From the NCBI GenBank assembly GCA_945865355.1, contig CAMBDN010000004.1, forward strand, positions 1-29,530: 29,530 nucleotides of DNA. The letters are read 5' to 3'. This DNA is from Legionella genomosp. 1. GTDB lineage: Bacteria; Pseudomonadota; Gammaproteobacteria; Legionellales; Legionellaceae. The notes under the pieces are model-generated. The model saw only the letters and a list, made by a program, of their open reading frames with translations. It was not told the origin of the DNA and ran no database searches. This document shows, piece by piece, positions 23,227 through 29,530 of this stretch. Every line of letters begins with the position of its first letter. Position 1 is the first letter of the stretch. Made by a program: the position numbers and the translations under genes.

Positions 23227-24542
23227 TTGTGGGCTCAGGAGCCAGAGAACACGCTTTTGCTAAAGCGTTTGCGCAATCTGCAGTAAAACCCTCGCTTTTT
23301 TGTTGCGCTACGACGCGTAATCCAGGTATTCAACAGCTGGCCCAACACGATTGGGTGGGTGACATTAATTGTGTGGAAAGTGTCGTTAAACAGGCTCGCC
23401 ACTGGAAAATCGATTTGGCGATTATTGGACCTGAGGCACCGCTTGAACGAGGTATCGTGGATGCATTGGAGCATGAGGGAGTCGCCACCGTTGGGCCTAA
23501 AAAAATACTTGCGCAGTTGGAGACGAGCAAAATGTTCACGCGCTCGTTATTGCATAAATACAAAATTCCGGGCTCGCCACATTTCCAATCGTTTTCAGAA
23601 TTATCTGGGGTGATGGATTTTTTACATGAGTTGGGCGAAGGGCGATATGTGGTTAAAGCCGATGGCTTAATGGGTGGCAAAGGGGTAAAGGTAGCCGGTG
23701 ATCATTTACACTCGTTTGAAGAGGCGTACCAATTTTGTGAAACCCTGATTCGTCAGGGGCTTGCCTTTGTTATTGAAGAAAAGTTAGTTGGCCAAGAGTT
23801 TTCAATGCTGAGTTTTTGTGATGGTGAGCGCCTGATTCCGATGCCGTTGGTACAGGATCATAAACGTGCTTATGTCGATGACCGCGGGCCAAATACTGGT
23901 GGGATGGGGAGTTATTCTGATGTGAATCATTCCTTGCCCTTTTTAATTCCTGATGATATTGCTGCGGCAAGAAAAATGAATGCAGCGGTGATTTCGGCGT
24001 TAGCCGAGGAATGCGGTGAGCGATATAAAGGTATTTTGTATGGTAGTTATATGGCAACCAGTGATGGTATTAAATTGATCGAATACAATGCGCGCTTTGG
24101 TGATCCGGAGGCGATGAATGTGCTTGCTATTTTAGACGCTGATTTCACTGAGTTGTGTCAATCGTTGGCGATGGGTCAGCTTAAGCCCGAGCAAGTCCGT
24201 TTTAAACCCTTGGCTACCGTATGTAAGTACGCCGTTCCATTAGGTTATCCGGATCACCCACAAACGAATAGTCCAATTGATATTTCTCACGTGCTAAATC
24301 CTGACCAGTTGTATTTCGCAGCAGTTAATGCAACGGATGAAGGTTTGTATGCTAGCGGATCGCGGGCACTGGCCGTGGTGGGAGTTGCATCAACAATAGC
24401 CGCGGCTGAAATGGTTGTAGAAGAGGAGATCAATCGTATTCAAGGCGCTTTGTTTCATCGCGAAGATATCGGTAAAGTAGCGCTAATTAATCGGCGTATT
24501 GAGATGATGCGACACCTTCGAAAAGATACTTGCGTGCTATGA
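23214..24542 (+). CDS. purD: Phosphoribosylamine-glycine ligase (GAR synthetase)
   Basis: The 442-residue ATP-grasp enzyme has RVLIVGSGAREHAFAKAF, IIGPEAPLERGIVDAL, YVVKADGLMGGKGVKV, FVIEEKLVGQEFSMLSFCDG, DRGPNTGGMGSYSD and the metal-binding EYNARFGDPEAMNVL. It joins glycine to phosphoribosylamine. The start overlaps purF by 13 bp, and the stop overlaps the purN start in ATGA. The order purF-purD keeps the labile phosphoribosylamine producer and consumer together. Confidence 0.97.
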   Translation: MRVLIVGSGAREHAFAKAFAQSAVKPSLFCCATTRNPGIQQLAQHDWVGDINCVESVVKQARHWKIDLAIIGPEAPLERGIVDALEHEGVATVGPKKILAQLETSKMFTRSLLHKYKIPGSPHFQSFSELSGVMDFLHELGEGRYVVKADGLMGGKGVKVAGDHLHSFEEAYQFCETLIRQGLAFVIEEKLVGQEFSMLSFCDGERLIPMPLVQDHKRAYVDDRGPNTGGMGSYSDVNHSLPFLIPDDIAAARKMNAAVISALAEECGERYKGILYGSYMATSDGIKLIEYNARFGDPEAMNVLAILDADFTELCQSLAMGQLKPEQVRFKPLATVCKYAVPLGYPDHPQTNSPIDISHVLNPDQLYFAAVNATDEGLYASGSRALAVVGVASTIAAAEMVVEEEINRIQGALFHREDIGKVALINRRIEMMRHLRKDTCVL

Positions 24543-25132
24543 ATTCAATACGACTGGCGGTGTTAGGATCAACCAATGGCACCAACATGCTGCGGTTATT
24601 TTCGGCTATCCAACAACAACAATTGGCTGCCACGATTGATGTTGTACTTAGCAATCAGCTGGAAGCAAAGATCTTGTTGCGAGCACAAGAACATAATGTA
24701 CCGGCAGTATTCATTGACGCGAAGCAGACGACGCGCGATGAATACGATCAATTGATTTCGGCTCAATTGCGGCTATTTGACATCGATTTAATTGTACTGA
24801 TTGGTTATATGCGTATTTTATCGGCGGCATTCATTGACGATTGGCGCGGTAAGATAATTAATGTCCATCCCTCACTGCTTCCGGCTTTTGCAGGGAAAAT
24901 GGATAGGCAAGTGCATCAAGCCGTGTTGGATGCCGGTGTTACCGAATCGGGGTGTACCGTTCATTTGGTCACGGAGTTAGTTGATGCGGGTCCCATTGTG
25001 ATTCAAAAAAAATGCCCTGTTTTCCCGAATGATTCTGTCGATAATTTACGATCAAGAGTACAACAGTTAGAGGGTGAGGCTCTGATTGAGGCCATTCAAA
25101 AAATAATGAAGGATGATCATGAGCACGATTAA
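24539..25132 (+). CDS. purN: Phosphoribosylglycinamide formyltransferase (folate-dependent)
   Basis: The 197-residue protein has LAVLGSTNGTNMLRLFSAI, LIVLIGYMRILSAAFI, the catalytic IINVHPSLLPAF (Asn and His), and VTESGCTVHLVTELVDAGPI with the catalytic Asp. It transfers formyl from 10-formyl-tetrahydrofolate to GAR. The loop after HPSLLPAF reads AGKMDRQVHQAVLDAG, a variant of the common P-G-x-x-A-x-x-x-A form. The start at ATG 24539 overlaps purD by four bases; the frame is open three codons upstream from a TTG. Its stop lies 14 bp inside purH. The folate demand links it to the pterin genes at 3.1-5.5 kb. Confidence 0.95.
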   Translation: MNSIRLAVLGSTNGTNMLRLFSAIQQQQLAATIDVVLSNQLEAKILLRAQEHNVPAVFIDAKQTTRDEYDQLISAQLRLFDIDLIVLIGYMRILSAAFIDDWRGKIINVHPSLLPAFAGKMDRQVHQAVLDAGVTESGCTVHLVTELVDAGPIVIQKKCPVFPNDSVDNLRSRVQQLEGEALIEAIQKIMKDDHEHD

Positions 25133-26654
25133 ACGAGCGTTAATTTCAGTTTCCGATAAACAAGGTATTGTGCCGTTTGCACAACAACTCCATGCATTGG
25201 GAATAAAAATTATTTCCACGGGTGGAACCTGTAAATTATTGCAGGAAGCGGGTATTCCCGTCACGGAAGTATCGGCAATCACCGGTTTTCCAGAGATGAT
25301 GGACGGAAGGGTTAAAACGCTCCACCCCAAAATCCATGGTGGTATTTTAGGACGACGGCAACTTGATGGTGAAATAGCGGCAGCGCATCAAATTGATTGG
25401 ATCGATCTTGTTGTGGTCAACTTGTATCCGTTTGCAGAGGTCATCAAGCAACCGAATGTCTCGTTGGATGAGGCCATTGAGAATATTGATATTGGTGGCC
25501 CCGCAATGATTCGCTCAGCGGCGAAAAATATGGCGGATGTAGCTGTGGTTGTTGATCCCGCGGATTATGACGGTCTATTACTAGAGTTGAGCAAGGATTG
25601 CAGCACGACCTTAACCTTTCGCAGAGCGCTTGCAATAAAAGCATTTGAGCACACCTCACAGTACGATGCCTTAATTCACAGTTACTTGCTTTCTTCGGCA
25701 GATCAAAAGACAAAATTCCCTTCAAAAATCCATTTGTTTTTGGATAAGGCCATGGCGTTACGTTACGGTGAAAATCCTGATCAAATGGCTTGTTCGTATC
25801 AGTTTTCGACACCGGCTAAAGGTATTTTTCGTGCCATCCAACACCAGGGAAAAACATTATCTTATAACAATTTGGTAGACGCAGACGCAGCGACTGCTTG
25901 TGTAAGCGAGTTTGACGTTCCTGGCTGTGTGATTGTAAAGCATGCAAACCCCTGTGGTGTTGCAACGGCATCTACTATTTCAATTGCATTCAAGCGGGCA
26001 TTTGACACGGATAGTACCTCGGCATTTGGTGGGATTATTGCCTTAAATAGAGAATGTGATGCTGATACTGCAACTGCAGTTGCCAAGATATTTTTTGAAG
26101 TCGTGATCGCACCCAGTTATTCAGCGCAGGCATTAAAGATTTTGTCACAAAAACCCAATGTCCGTGTACTGGAGTTACCGTCATCAAAGCCCTCCGATGA
26201 TTGGGCATATCAATGGATAGAGGGCGGGTTATTAATCCAAAGAAAAGATCCTGAGATAAACCCGACATTAAAATATGAGGTGGTAACCCAAAAAAAACCC
26301 TCACCGGATATTATTGATAACTTGTGCTTCGCCTGGCGCGTTGTCAAACATGTTAAATCCAATGCAATTCTCATTGCTAAAGATTATCAAGCCATTGGGG
26401 TAGGTGCTGGGCAAGTTTCACGAATTGATGCAGTTGATCTTGCCGTCAGAAAATCAGGGAGTCGTTTAGAAGGAGCGGTATTAGCCTCGGATGCTTTTTT
26501 TCCCTTTAGAGACAGTATTGATCGCATTGCTGATACGGGTATTACTGCAATCATTCAGCCTGGTGGTTCGGTGCGAGATCAAGACGTCATTGATGCCTGT
26601 AACGAGCATGGCATTGCAATGTTGATGACTGGGATCCGTTGTTTTAAACATTAA
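25119..26654 (+). CDS. purH: Bifunctional AICAR transformylase/IMP cyclohydrolase
   Basis: The 511-residue protein begins with the cyclohydrolase domain: RALISVSDKQGIVPFAQQLH, STGGTCKLLQEAGIPV, MMDGRVKTLHPKIHGGIL and NIDIGGPAMIRSAAKN. The transformylase domain follows, with ALRYGENPDQ, VIVKHANPCGVATA (catalytic Lys-His), DSTSAFGGIIALNRECD and a full C-terminus FFPFRDSIDRIADTG through QPGGSVRDQDVID. It performs the last two steps to IMP. ATG 25119 is chosen over ATG 25113 because AAGG lies six bases before it. It is the last gene of the operon. No clear hairpin-plus-U terminator follows. Confidence 0.97.
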   Translation: MSTIKRALISVSDKQGIVPFAQQLHALGIKIISTGGTCKLLQEAGIPVTEVSAITGFPEMMDGRVKTLHPKIHGGILGRRQLDGEIAAAHQIDWIDLVVVNLYPFAEVIKQPNVSLDEAIENIDIGGPAMIRSAAKNMADVAVVVDPADYDGLLLELSKDCSTTLTFRRALAIKAFEHTSQYDALIHSYLLSSADQKTKFPSKIHLFLDKAMALRYGENPDQMACSYQFSTPAKGIFRAIQHQGKTLSYNNLVDADAATACVSEFDVPGCVIVKHANPCGVATASTISIAFKRAFDTDSTSAFGGIIALNRECDADTATAVAKIFFEVVIAPSYSAQALKILSQKPNVRVLELPSSKPSDDWAYQWIEGGLLIQRKDPEINPTLKYEVVTQKKPSPDIIDNLCFAWRVVKHVKSNAILIAKDYQAIGVGAGQVSRIDAVDLAVRKSGSRLEGAVLASDAFFPFRDSIDRIADTGITAIIQPGGSVRDQDVIDACNEHGIAMLMTGIRCFKH

Positions 26655-26769
26655 ATTTAGCGTTTCTTACTAATGCCTATTCATTTTACTTTAAATTTAC
26701 ACACAAAGAGCAAAATATATTACTATACTGATGCTGTATACCACAAAAATGAAAATTAAGGAGAATGTC

Positions 26770-27012
26770 ATGAATACACGATCCATGTGTTTCTCATGGT
26801 TTGTACGTGGAATTGCTATGGCTGGTTTATTGTGTGTAGCAGCAAGTTATACCTCTGTCGCAAATGCAGCCCAAGGATGCGGACAAGGCTTTCATCGAGG
26901 CGCTTATGGTGGATGTGTCATGAATCACCTAGGCCCAAATGCAACGGTAGCCCCAGCTCATCCAGGTTGCTGGCGCAATGGCAATGGATATTTACGTTGC
27001 CCTGCAAGGTAA
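26770..27012 (+). CDS. Small secreted Cys/Gly-rich protein (GCG-CRPN-like)
   Basis: The 80-residue precursor has a long signal peptide and a likely cleavage after ANA at residue 31, leaving about 49 residues. The mature part starts AQGCGQGFHRGAYGGCVMNH and later has GCWRNGNGYLRCPAR. The G-C-G-x-G-x-H-R-G-x-Y-G-G-C pattern resembles short exported proteins annotated as GCG_CRPN in NCBI families, whose role I do not know. Four Cys would allow two disulphides in the periplasm. The start is set by AAGGAG seven bases upstream; the frame is open 13 codons earlier without a good site. It lies 115 bp after purH, so it is probably its own unit. Confidence 0.75.
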   Translation: MNTRSMCFSWFVRGIAMAGLLCVAASYTSVANAAQGCGQGFHRGAYGGCVMNHLGPNATVAPAHPGCWRNGNGYLRCPAR

Positions 27013-27024
27013 TCAAACGGCTCG

Positions 27025-27051
27025 GCTCGTAATTCACTGCGGATTACGAGC
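27025..27051. other. Stem-loop after the small secreted protein gene
   Basis: GCTCGTAAT (27025-27033) and ATTACGAGC (27043-27051) form a perfect nine-base stem around a nine-base loop, 12 bases after the stop codon. No U tract follows, so it is a doubtful intrinsic terminator. It may instead protect the mRNA 3' end. Confidence 0.55.
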
Positions 27052-27156
27052 GCATCAGTAGTAACCCCACCTTAGATGAATACATTCTAACTGATCGAAT
27101 AAGGATGGCCTATACTTTCAGAACGTAGGCTAATTTTAGAGTTAGTAGCCATTAAA

Positions 27157-28005
27157 ATGAATGATAATTATGTTATTACTCAAATGAGTAGAGACGAACT
27201 ATCTACCGCAATCGCTTGGGCCGAAAGAGAGGGCTGGAATCCAGGGCTTCATGATATAGATTGTTTTTATCATACCGATCCACAAGGGTTTTTCGCAGGG
27301 AAGCTCGATGGGAAGATCATCGCCGTCGGCTCAGCGGTGATTTATGATGAGCAATTTGCCTTTTGTGGTTTTTATATGGTTGATGCAGCTTATCGAGGAC
27401 AGGGCTTTGGCTTGGCACTTACGAAAGCACGTCTCAAATACATTGGAGAACGTAATGCGGGTCTTGATGGCGTCATCCCCATGGTAGAAAAATACGCCCG
27501 CTTAGGTTATAGAATAGCATACAACAACGCACGTTATTGTGGAGCGACAAAGTCAAATAACACTCTGAAAAATAAAGCAATAATTCCTCTTGCTCAAATT
27601 AATTTTGAGCAGTTAGTCACTTATGACCGTCGCTATTTCCCGGCACGAAGAGAGTCATTCTTAACCTGTTGGATCAATCAAGTGGGTGGAAAGAGTTTAG
27701 GCTATTGCCGGCACGGGGAGCTTCTTGGATATGGTGTTATTCGACCGTGCAAACAAGGATTTAAAATGGGTCCTTTGTTTGCAGAAAATGTACAAATTGC
27801 TGACGAGTTATTTATGCAACTTGCTCATCATGCCAAAGGGCAACCCGTTTCTTTAGACATCCCCGAATGCAATCCTTTCGCTCGTGATTTAGTAAAGCGG
27901 CATCAATTAGAAAAAGTATTCGAAACGGCAAGAATGTACTTAAAAAAGGCTCCCGCCGTTGAAATGGATCATATCTATGGCATTACCTCGTTTGAATTGG
28001 GGTAA
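27157..28005 (+). CDS. GNAT acetyltransferase with C-terminal YitH/HolE-like domain
   Basis: The 282-residue protein has an N-terminal GNAT fold with AIAWAEREGWNPGLHDIDCF and the acetyl-CoA loop AAYRGQGFGLALTKARL (R-G-Q-G-F-G at 80-85). A second region begins near residue 150 (FEQLVTYDRRYFPARRESFL) and includes SLGYCRHGELLGYGVIRPC and KMGPLFAENVQIADELF. This two-part layout matches GNAT proteins with an Acetyltransf_18 tail (YitH/HolE type), usually of unknown substrate. It is cytoplasmic, with no signal peptide. The ribosome site is weak. It is a stand-alone gene. Confidence 0.82.
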   Translation: MNDNYVITQMSRDELSTAIAWAEREGWNPGLHDIDCFYHTDPQGFFAGKLDGKIIAVGSAVIYDEQFAFCGFYMVDAAYRGQGFGLALTKARLKYIGERNAGLDGVIPMVEKYARLGYRIAYNNARYCGATKSNNTLKNKAIIPLAQINFEQLVTYDRRYFPARRESFLTCWINQVGGKSLGYCRHGELLGYGVIRPCKQGFKMGPLFAENVQIADELFMQLAHHAKGQPVSLDIPECNPFARDLVKRHQLEKVFETARMYLKKAPAVEMDHIYGITSFELG

Positions 28006-28067
28006 GTAGATGGGGCCTGATCTGGTAACCGGTTACACCTGCAAATTTATGGTAGCATCAATCAACC

Positions 28068-28805
28068 CTAAATCAACTCTAAATCAACCCGATCTTCCTG
28101 CGAATTCGGCGAAGAAATGACAAGAAATTGAACTGTTTTGTTCGTTTTATTTTGGACATTATGTTTTTGGGCGGCAGGGATTTCTAAACCCTCATGTTCT
28201 TGAAGTGTATACTCTTGTTCTCCCAACTGAATAGACAGCTTTCCCGATAAAGAATAGAAAAACTGAGTTGTCTTTTGGTGATAATGCAGTTTTTCAGAAG
28301 ATCTGGGTGGCATTGATTCTGAAATCACAGTGAAATTCCCACTATTTTTTAACCACCAGCCATCACATTGATCACCCCATGTATAATGGACGGCCGTTTT
28401 GCTTGAAATGGGTGTTGTGTTTATAGGCTGCTCTAAAGATCTTGTTTTGTGTAGAGCAGCACCGATATAGTGACCATCATGATCAATGATATAAGCACTA
28501 TAATAGTCCAAATAATAATCATTTCTAACTTTTGGCTCGCCTTTACTGATAGCCCCTTCTCGAATAGCAATGTCATAAAACATATCGATTGTTTCAGTGT
28601 TTTCTGCTTTAAATGCTATATGTGTAAACTGCTGTATCGCTTTACTCGCGCCAATCCAAAACTCAGGCGTATCAATTTTACCAAACCCAGACCAGCCATT
28701 ATGTTCCGTGATTAATTTAATACCTAGAGGTGCTAATATGTTGATGTAAAATCTCTTCGAGCGCTCATAATCTGACACAATCATTCCTACATGATCAATT
28801 ATCAT
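28068..28805 (-). CDS. VOC (glyoxalase-like) plus cupin fusion protein
   Basis: The 245-residue protein joins two small folds. Residues 1-122 form a VOC domain (MIIDHVGMIVSDYERSKRFY, FWIGASKAIQQFTHIAFKAE, YIIDHDGHYIGAAL). The metal His5 and His62 are present, but the usual late Glu appears replaced (H-Y-I-G). Residues 140-240 form a cupin: LHYHQKTTQFFYSLSGKLSI has H-x-H but Gln where the motif Glu belongs, and the second motif is GLEIPAAQKHNV. Either half may bind metal weakly or have another role. CAGGAGC lies ten bases before ATG 28805. Substrate and pathway are unknown. Confidence 0.83.
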   Translation of the reverse strand: MIIDHVGMIVSDYERSKRFYINILAPLGIKLITEHNGWSGFGKIDTPEFWIGASKAIQQFTHIAFKAENTETIDMFYDIAIREGAISKGEPKVRNDYYLDYYSAYIIDHDGHYIGAALHKTRSLEQPINTTPISSKTAVHYTWGDQCDGWWLKNSGNFTVISESMPPRSSEKLHYHQKTTQFFYSLSGKLSIQLGEQEYTLQEHEGLEIPAAQKHNVQNKTNKTVQFLVISSPNSQEDRVDLELI

Positions 28806-28914
28806 TACTATGTTTGCTCCTGGGGTGAATGATTACATGATGTTGCTGCGGGGCTTGCTGGGGAAGGAGCTACTCATATTATTGTTTCTCAATCATTGGG
28901 CGTACCTGCGTTGC

Positions 28915-29226
28915 TTATGCTGGCGTCATGGTTCGATTGTTTGCATTTGAGTAACAATCGGTTATTCCAGCCAGAATGACAGAAAGGCCGTGGAATAAAG
29001 CAGCAACACCTGCAAAACACAATGCTATTGATGAGGTAACAATCGTTGCTGGAACTAAAATTGGTGCAAGCAAAGCGGCTACAAATAATTTCCCAAAATT
29101 AGGCATAGTGATCGAACCATGGTTTTCCATTTTAAATGCCCAACCAATGGGTGAAAATGCAAAGGCAGCAAGATTAGAATATACTTTTTCTTTAAAAAAA
29201 CGATGGGTTTTATCTACGTTTGTCAT
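28915..29226 (-). CDS. Small hypothetical membrane protein
   Basis: The 103-residue protein has a polar N-terminus (MTNVDKTHRFFKEKVYSNLA) and two probable membrane segments in the C-terminal half, FVAALLAPILVPATIVTSSI and LCFAGVAALFHGLSVILAGI. It ends in a short polar tail. An AAGAGG site lies eight bases upstream of ATG 29226. I recognise no family. The upstream 212 bp (29227-29438) hold no gene, only a short palindrome at 29369-29382. Confidence 0.6.
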   Translation of the reverse strand: MTNVDKTHRFFKEKVYSNLAAFAFSPIGWAFKMENHGSITMPNFGKLFVAALLAPILVPATIVTSSIALCFAGVAALFHGLSVILAGITDCYSNANNRTMTPA

Positions 29227-29438
29227 TTCATTACCTCTTATTAAAAGATTGGTATTTCTTCAGCTTACTTCATCAATACTTCTGATCCACGACTAAATAC
29301 TATGACGTTGTTCTTAGCATCGCCATGGATTGTAACGCAATGAATTAACAAGTACCAATAAGACGTAATTTCCCTAGGGAAAAAGATCAAGTCCTAAAGT
29401 TGCTGTAAAGATCCATATTTTTCCTCACCACCTAATTT

Positions 29439-29530
29439 TTACTGATTAATTGCAACCACATTGTTTTGAATATCATCAGCAACTTGTTCGTTTTTCCATT
29501 CCCAAAATTCAGTCATATCGAAGTATTTTG
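29439..29530 (-). CDS. Possible 3' end of a gene leaving the right edge
   Basis: On the minus strand a frame is open from the window edge to TAA at 29439-29441 and reads KYFDMTEFWEWKNEQVADDI, then QNNVVAINQ. The composition is protein-like, but only about 30 codons are visible. An internal ATG would also allow a 25-residue peptide. Confidence 0.3.
   Translation of the reverse strand, partial: KYFDMTEFWEWKNEQVADDIQNNVVAINQ

Noticed and set aside
26724..26729. TATACT as a -10 box for the small secreted protein
   Set aside because: No acceptable -35 hexamer at 16-18 bp spacing was found, so I do not list a promoter.

Overview
The window looks like chromosomal DNA of a gammaproteobacterium of the Legionella type. 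The inference rests on an Rcp/PagP-like lipid A palmitoyltransferase, a kaiB relic beside a PAS-GGDEF-EAL gene, a 33-residue lysine-rich MSKGQ peptide, moderately AT-rich DNA with AT-rich gaps, and one large coiled-coil protein of the sort these genomes carry as effectors. No rRNA or tRNA gene and no CRISPR array was seen.

Layout. 1-219: 3' end of a transposase, abutting a truncated membrane-fusion gene. 198-2970 (minus): a three-part efflux operon (outer membrane factor, FUSC inner-membrane protein, HlyD-like fusion protein), the last gene cut by the insertion sequence. 3077-3832 (minus) and 3867-8029 (plus): a pteridine-reductase SDR facing a tight run of MidA-type methyltransferase, an atypical PTPS/QueD-family enzyme, priA and a hotdog thioesterase. 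8048-10013: a broken kaiB followed by an intact PAS-GGDEF-EAL gene. 9984-12023: pagP and an APC amino-acid permease, divergent. 12260-15069 (minus): a tiny basic peptide, a PiT phosphate transporter, coq7 and an FAH-family hydrolase. 15189-15255: a REP-like palindrome. 15264-17426 (minus): a 720-residue coiled-coil protein of unknown function.

17537-26654 is a purine biosynthesis locus. purE-purK run on the minus strand. purM-purC-purF-purD-purN-purH run on the plus strand, and several of them overlap. Together they cover PRPP to phosphoribosylamine (PurF), GAR (PurD), FGAR (PurN), AIR (PurM), CAIR (PurK/PurE), SAICAR (PurC), and AICAR to IMP (PurH). FGAM synthase (purL) and adenylosuccinate lyase (purB) are absent from the window. 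An 85-codon ORF just before purM sits where purL could be and resembles the start of the small PurL type.

26770-29530 is looser accessory sequence: a secreted Cys/Gly-rich peptide, a GNAT acetyltransferase, a VOC-cupin fusion protein, a small membrane protein, and possibly the 3' end of a gene leaving the right edge.

The points most worth a second look are the kaiB relic with no kaiC, the PTPS-family enzyme lacking both its usual Cys and Glu, the PurL-like stub, the coiled-coil effector candidate, and the IS-truncated efflux operon.
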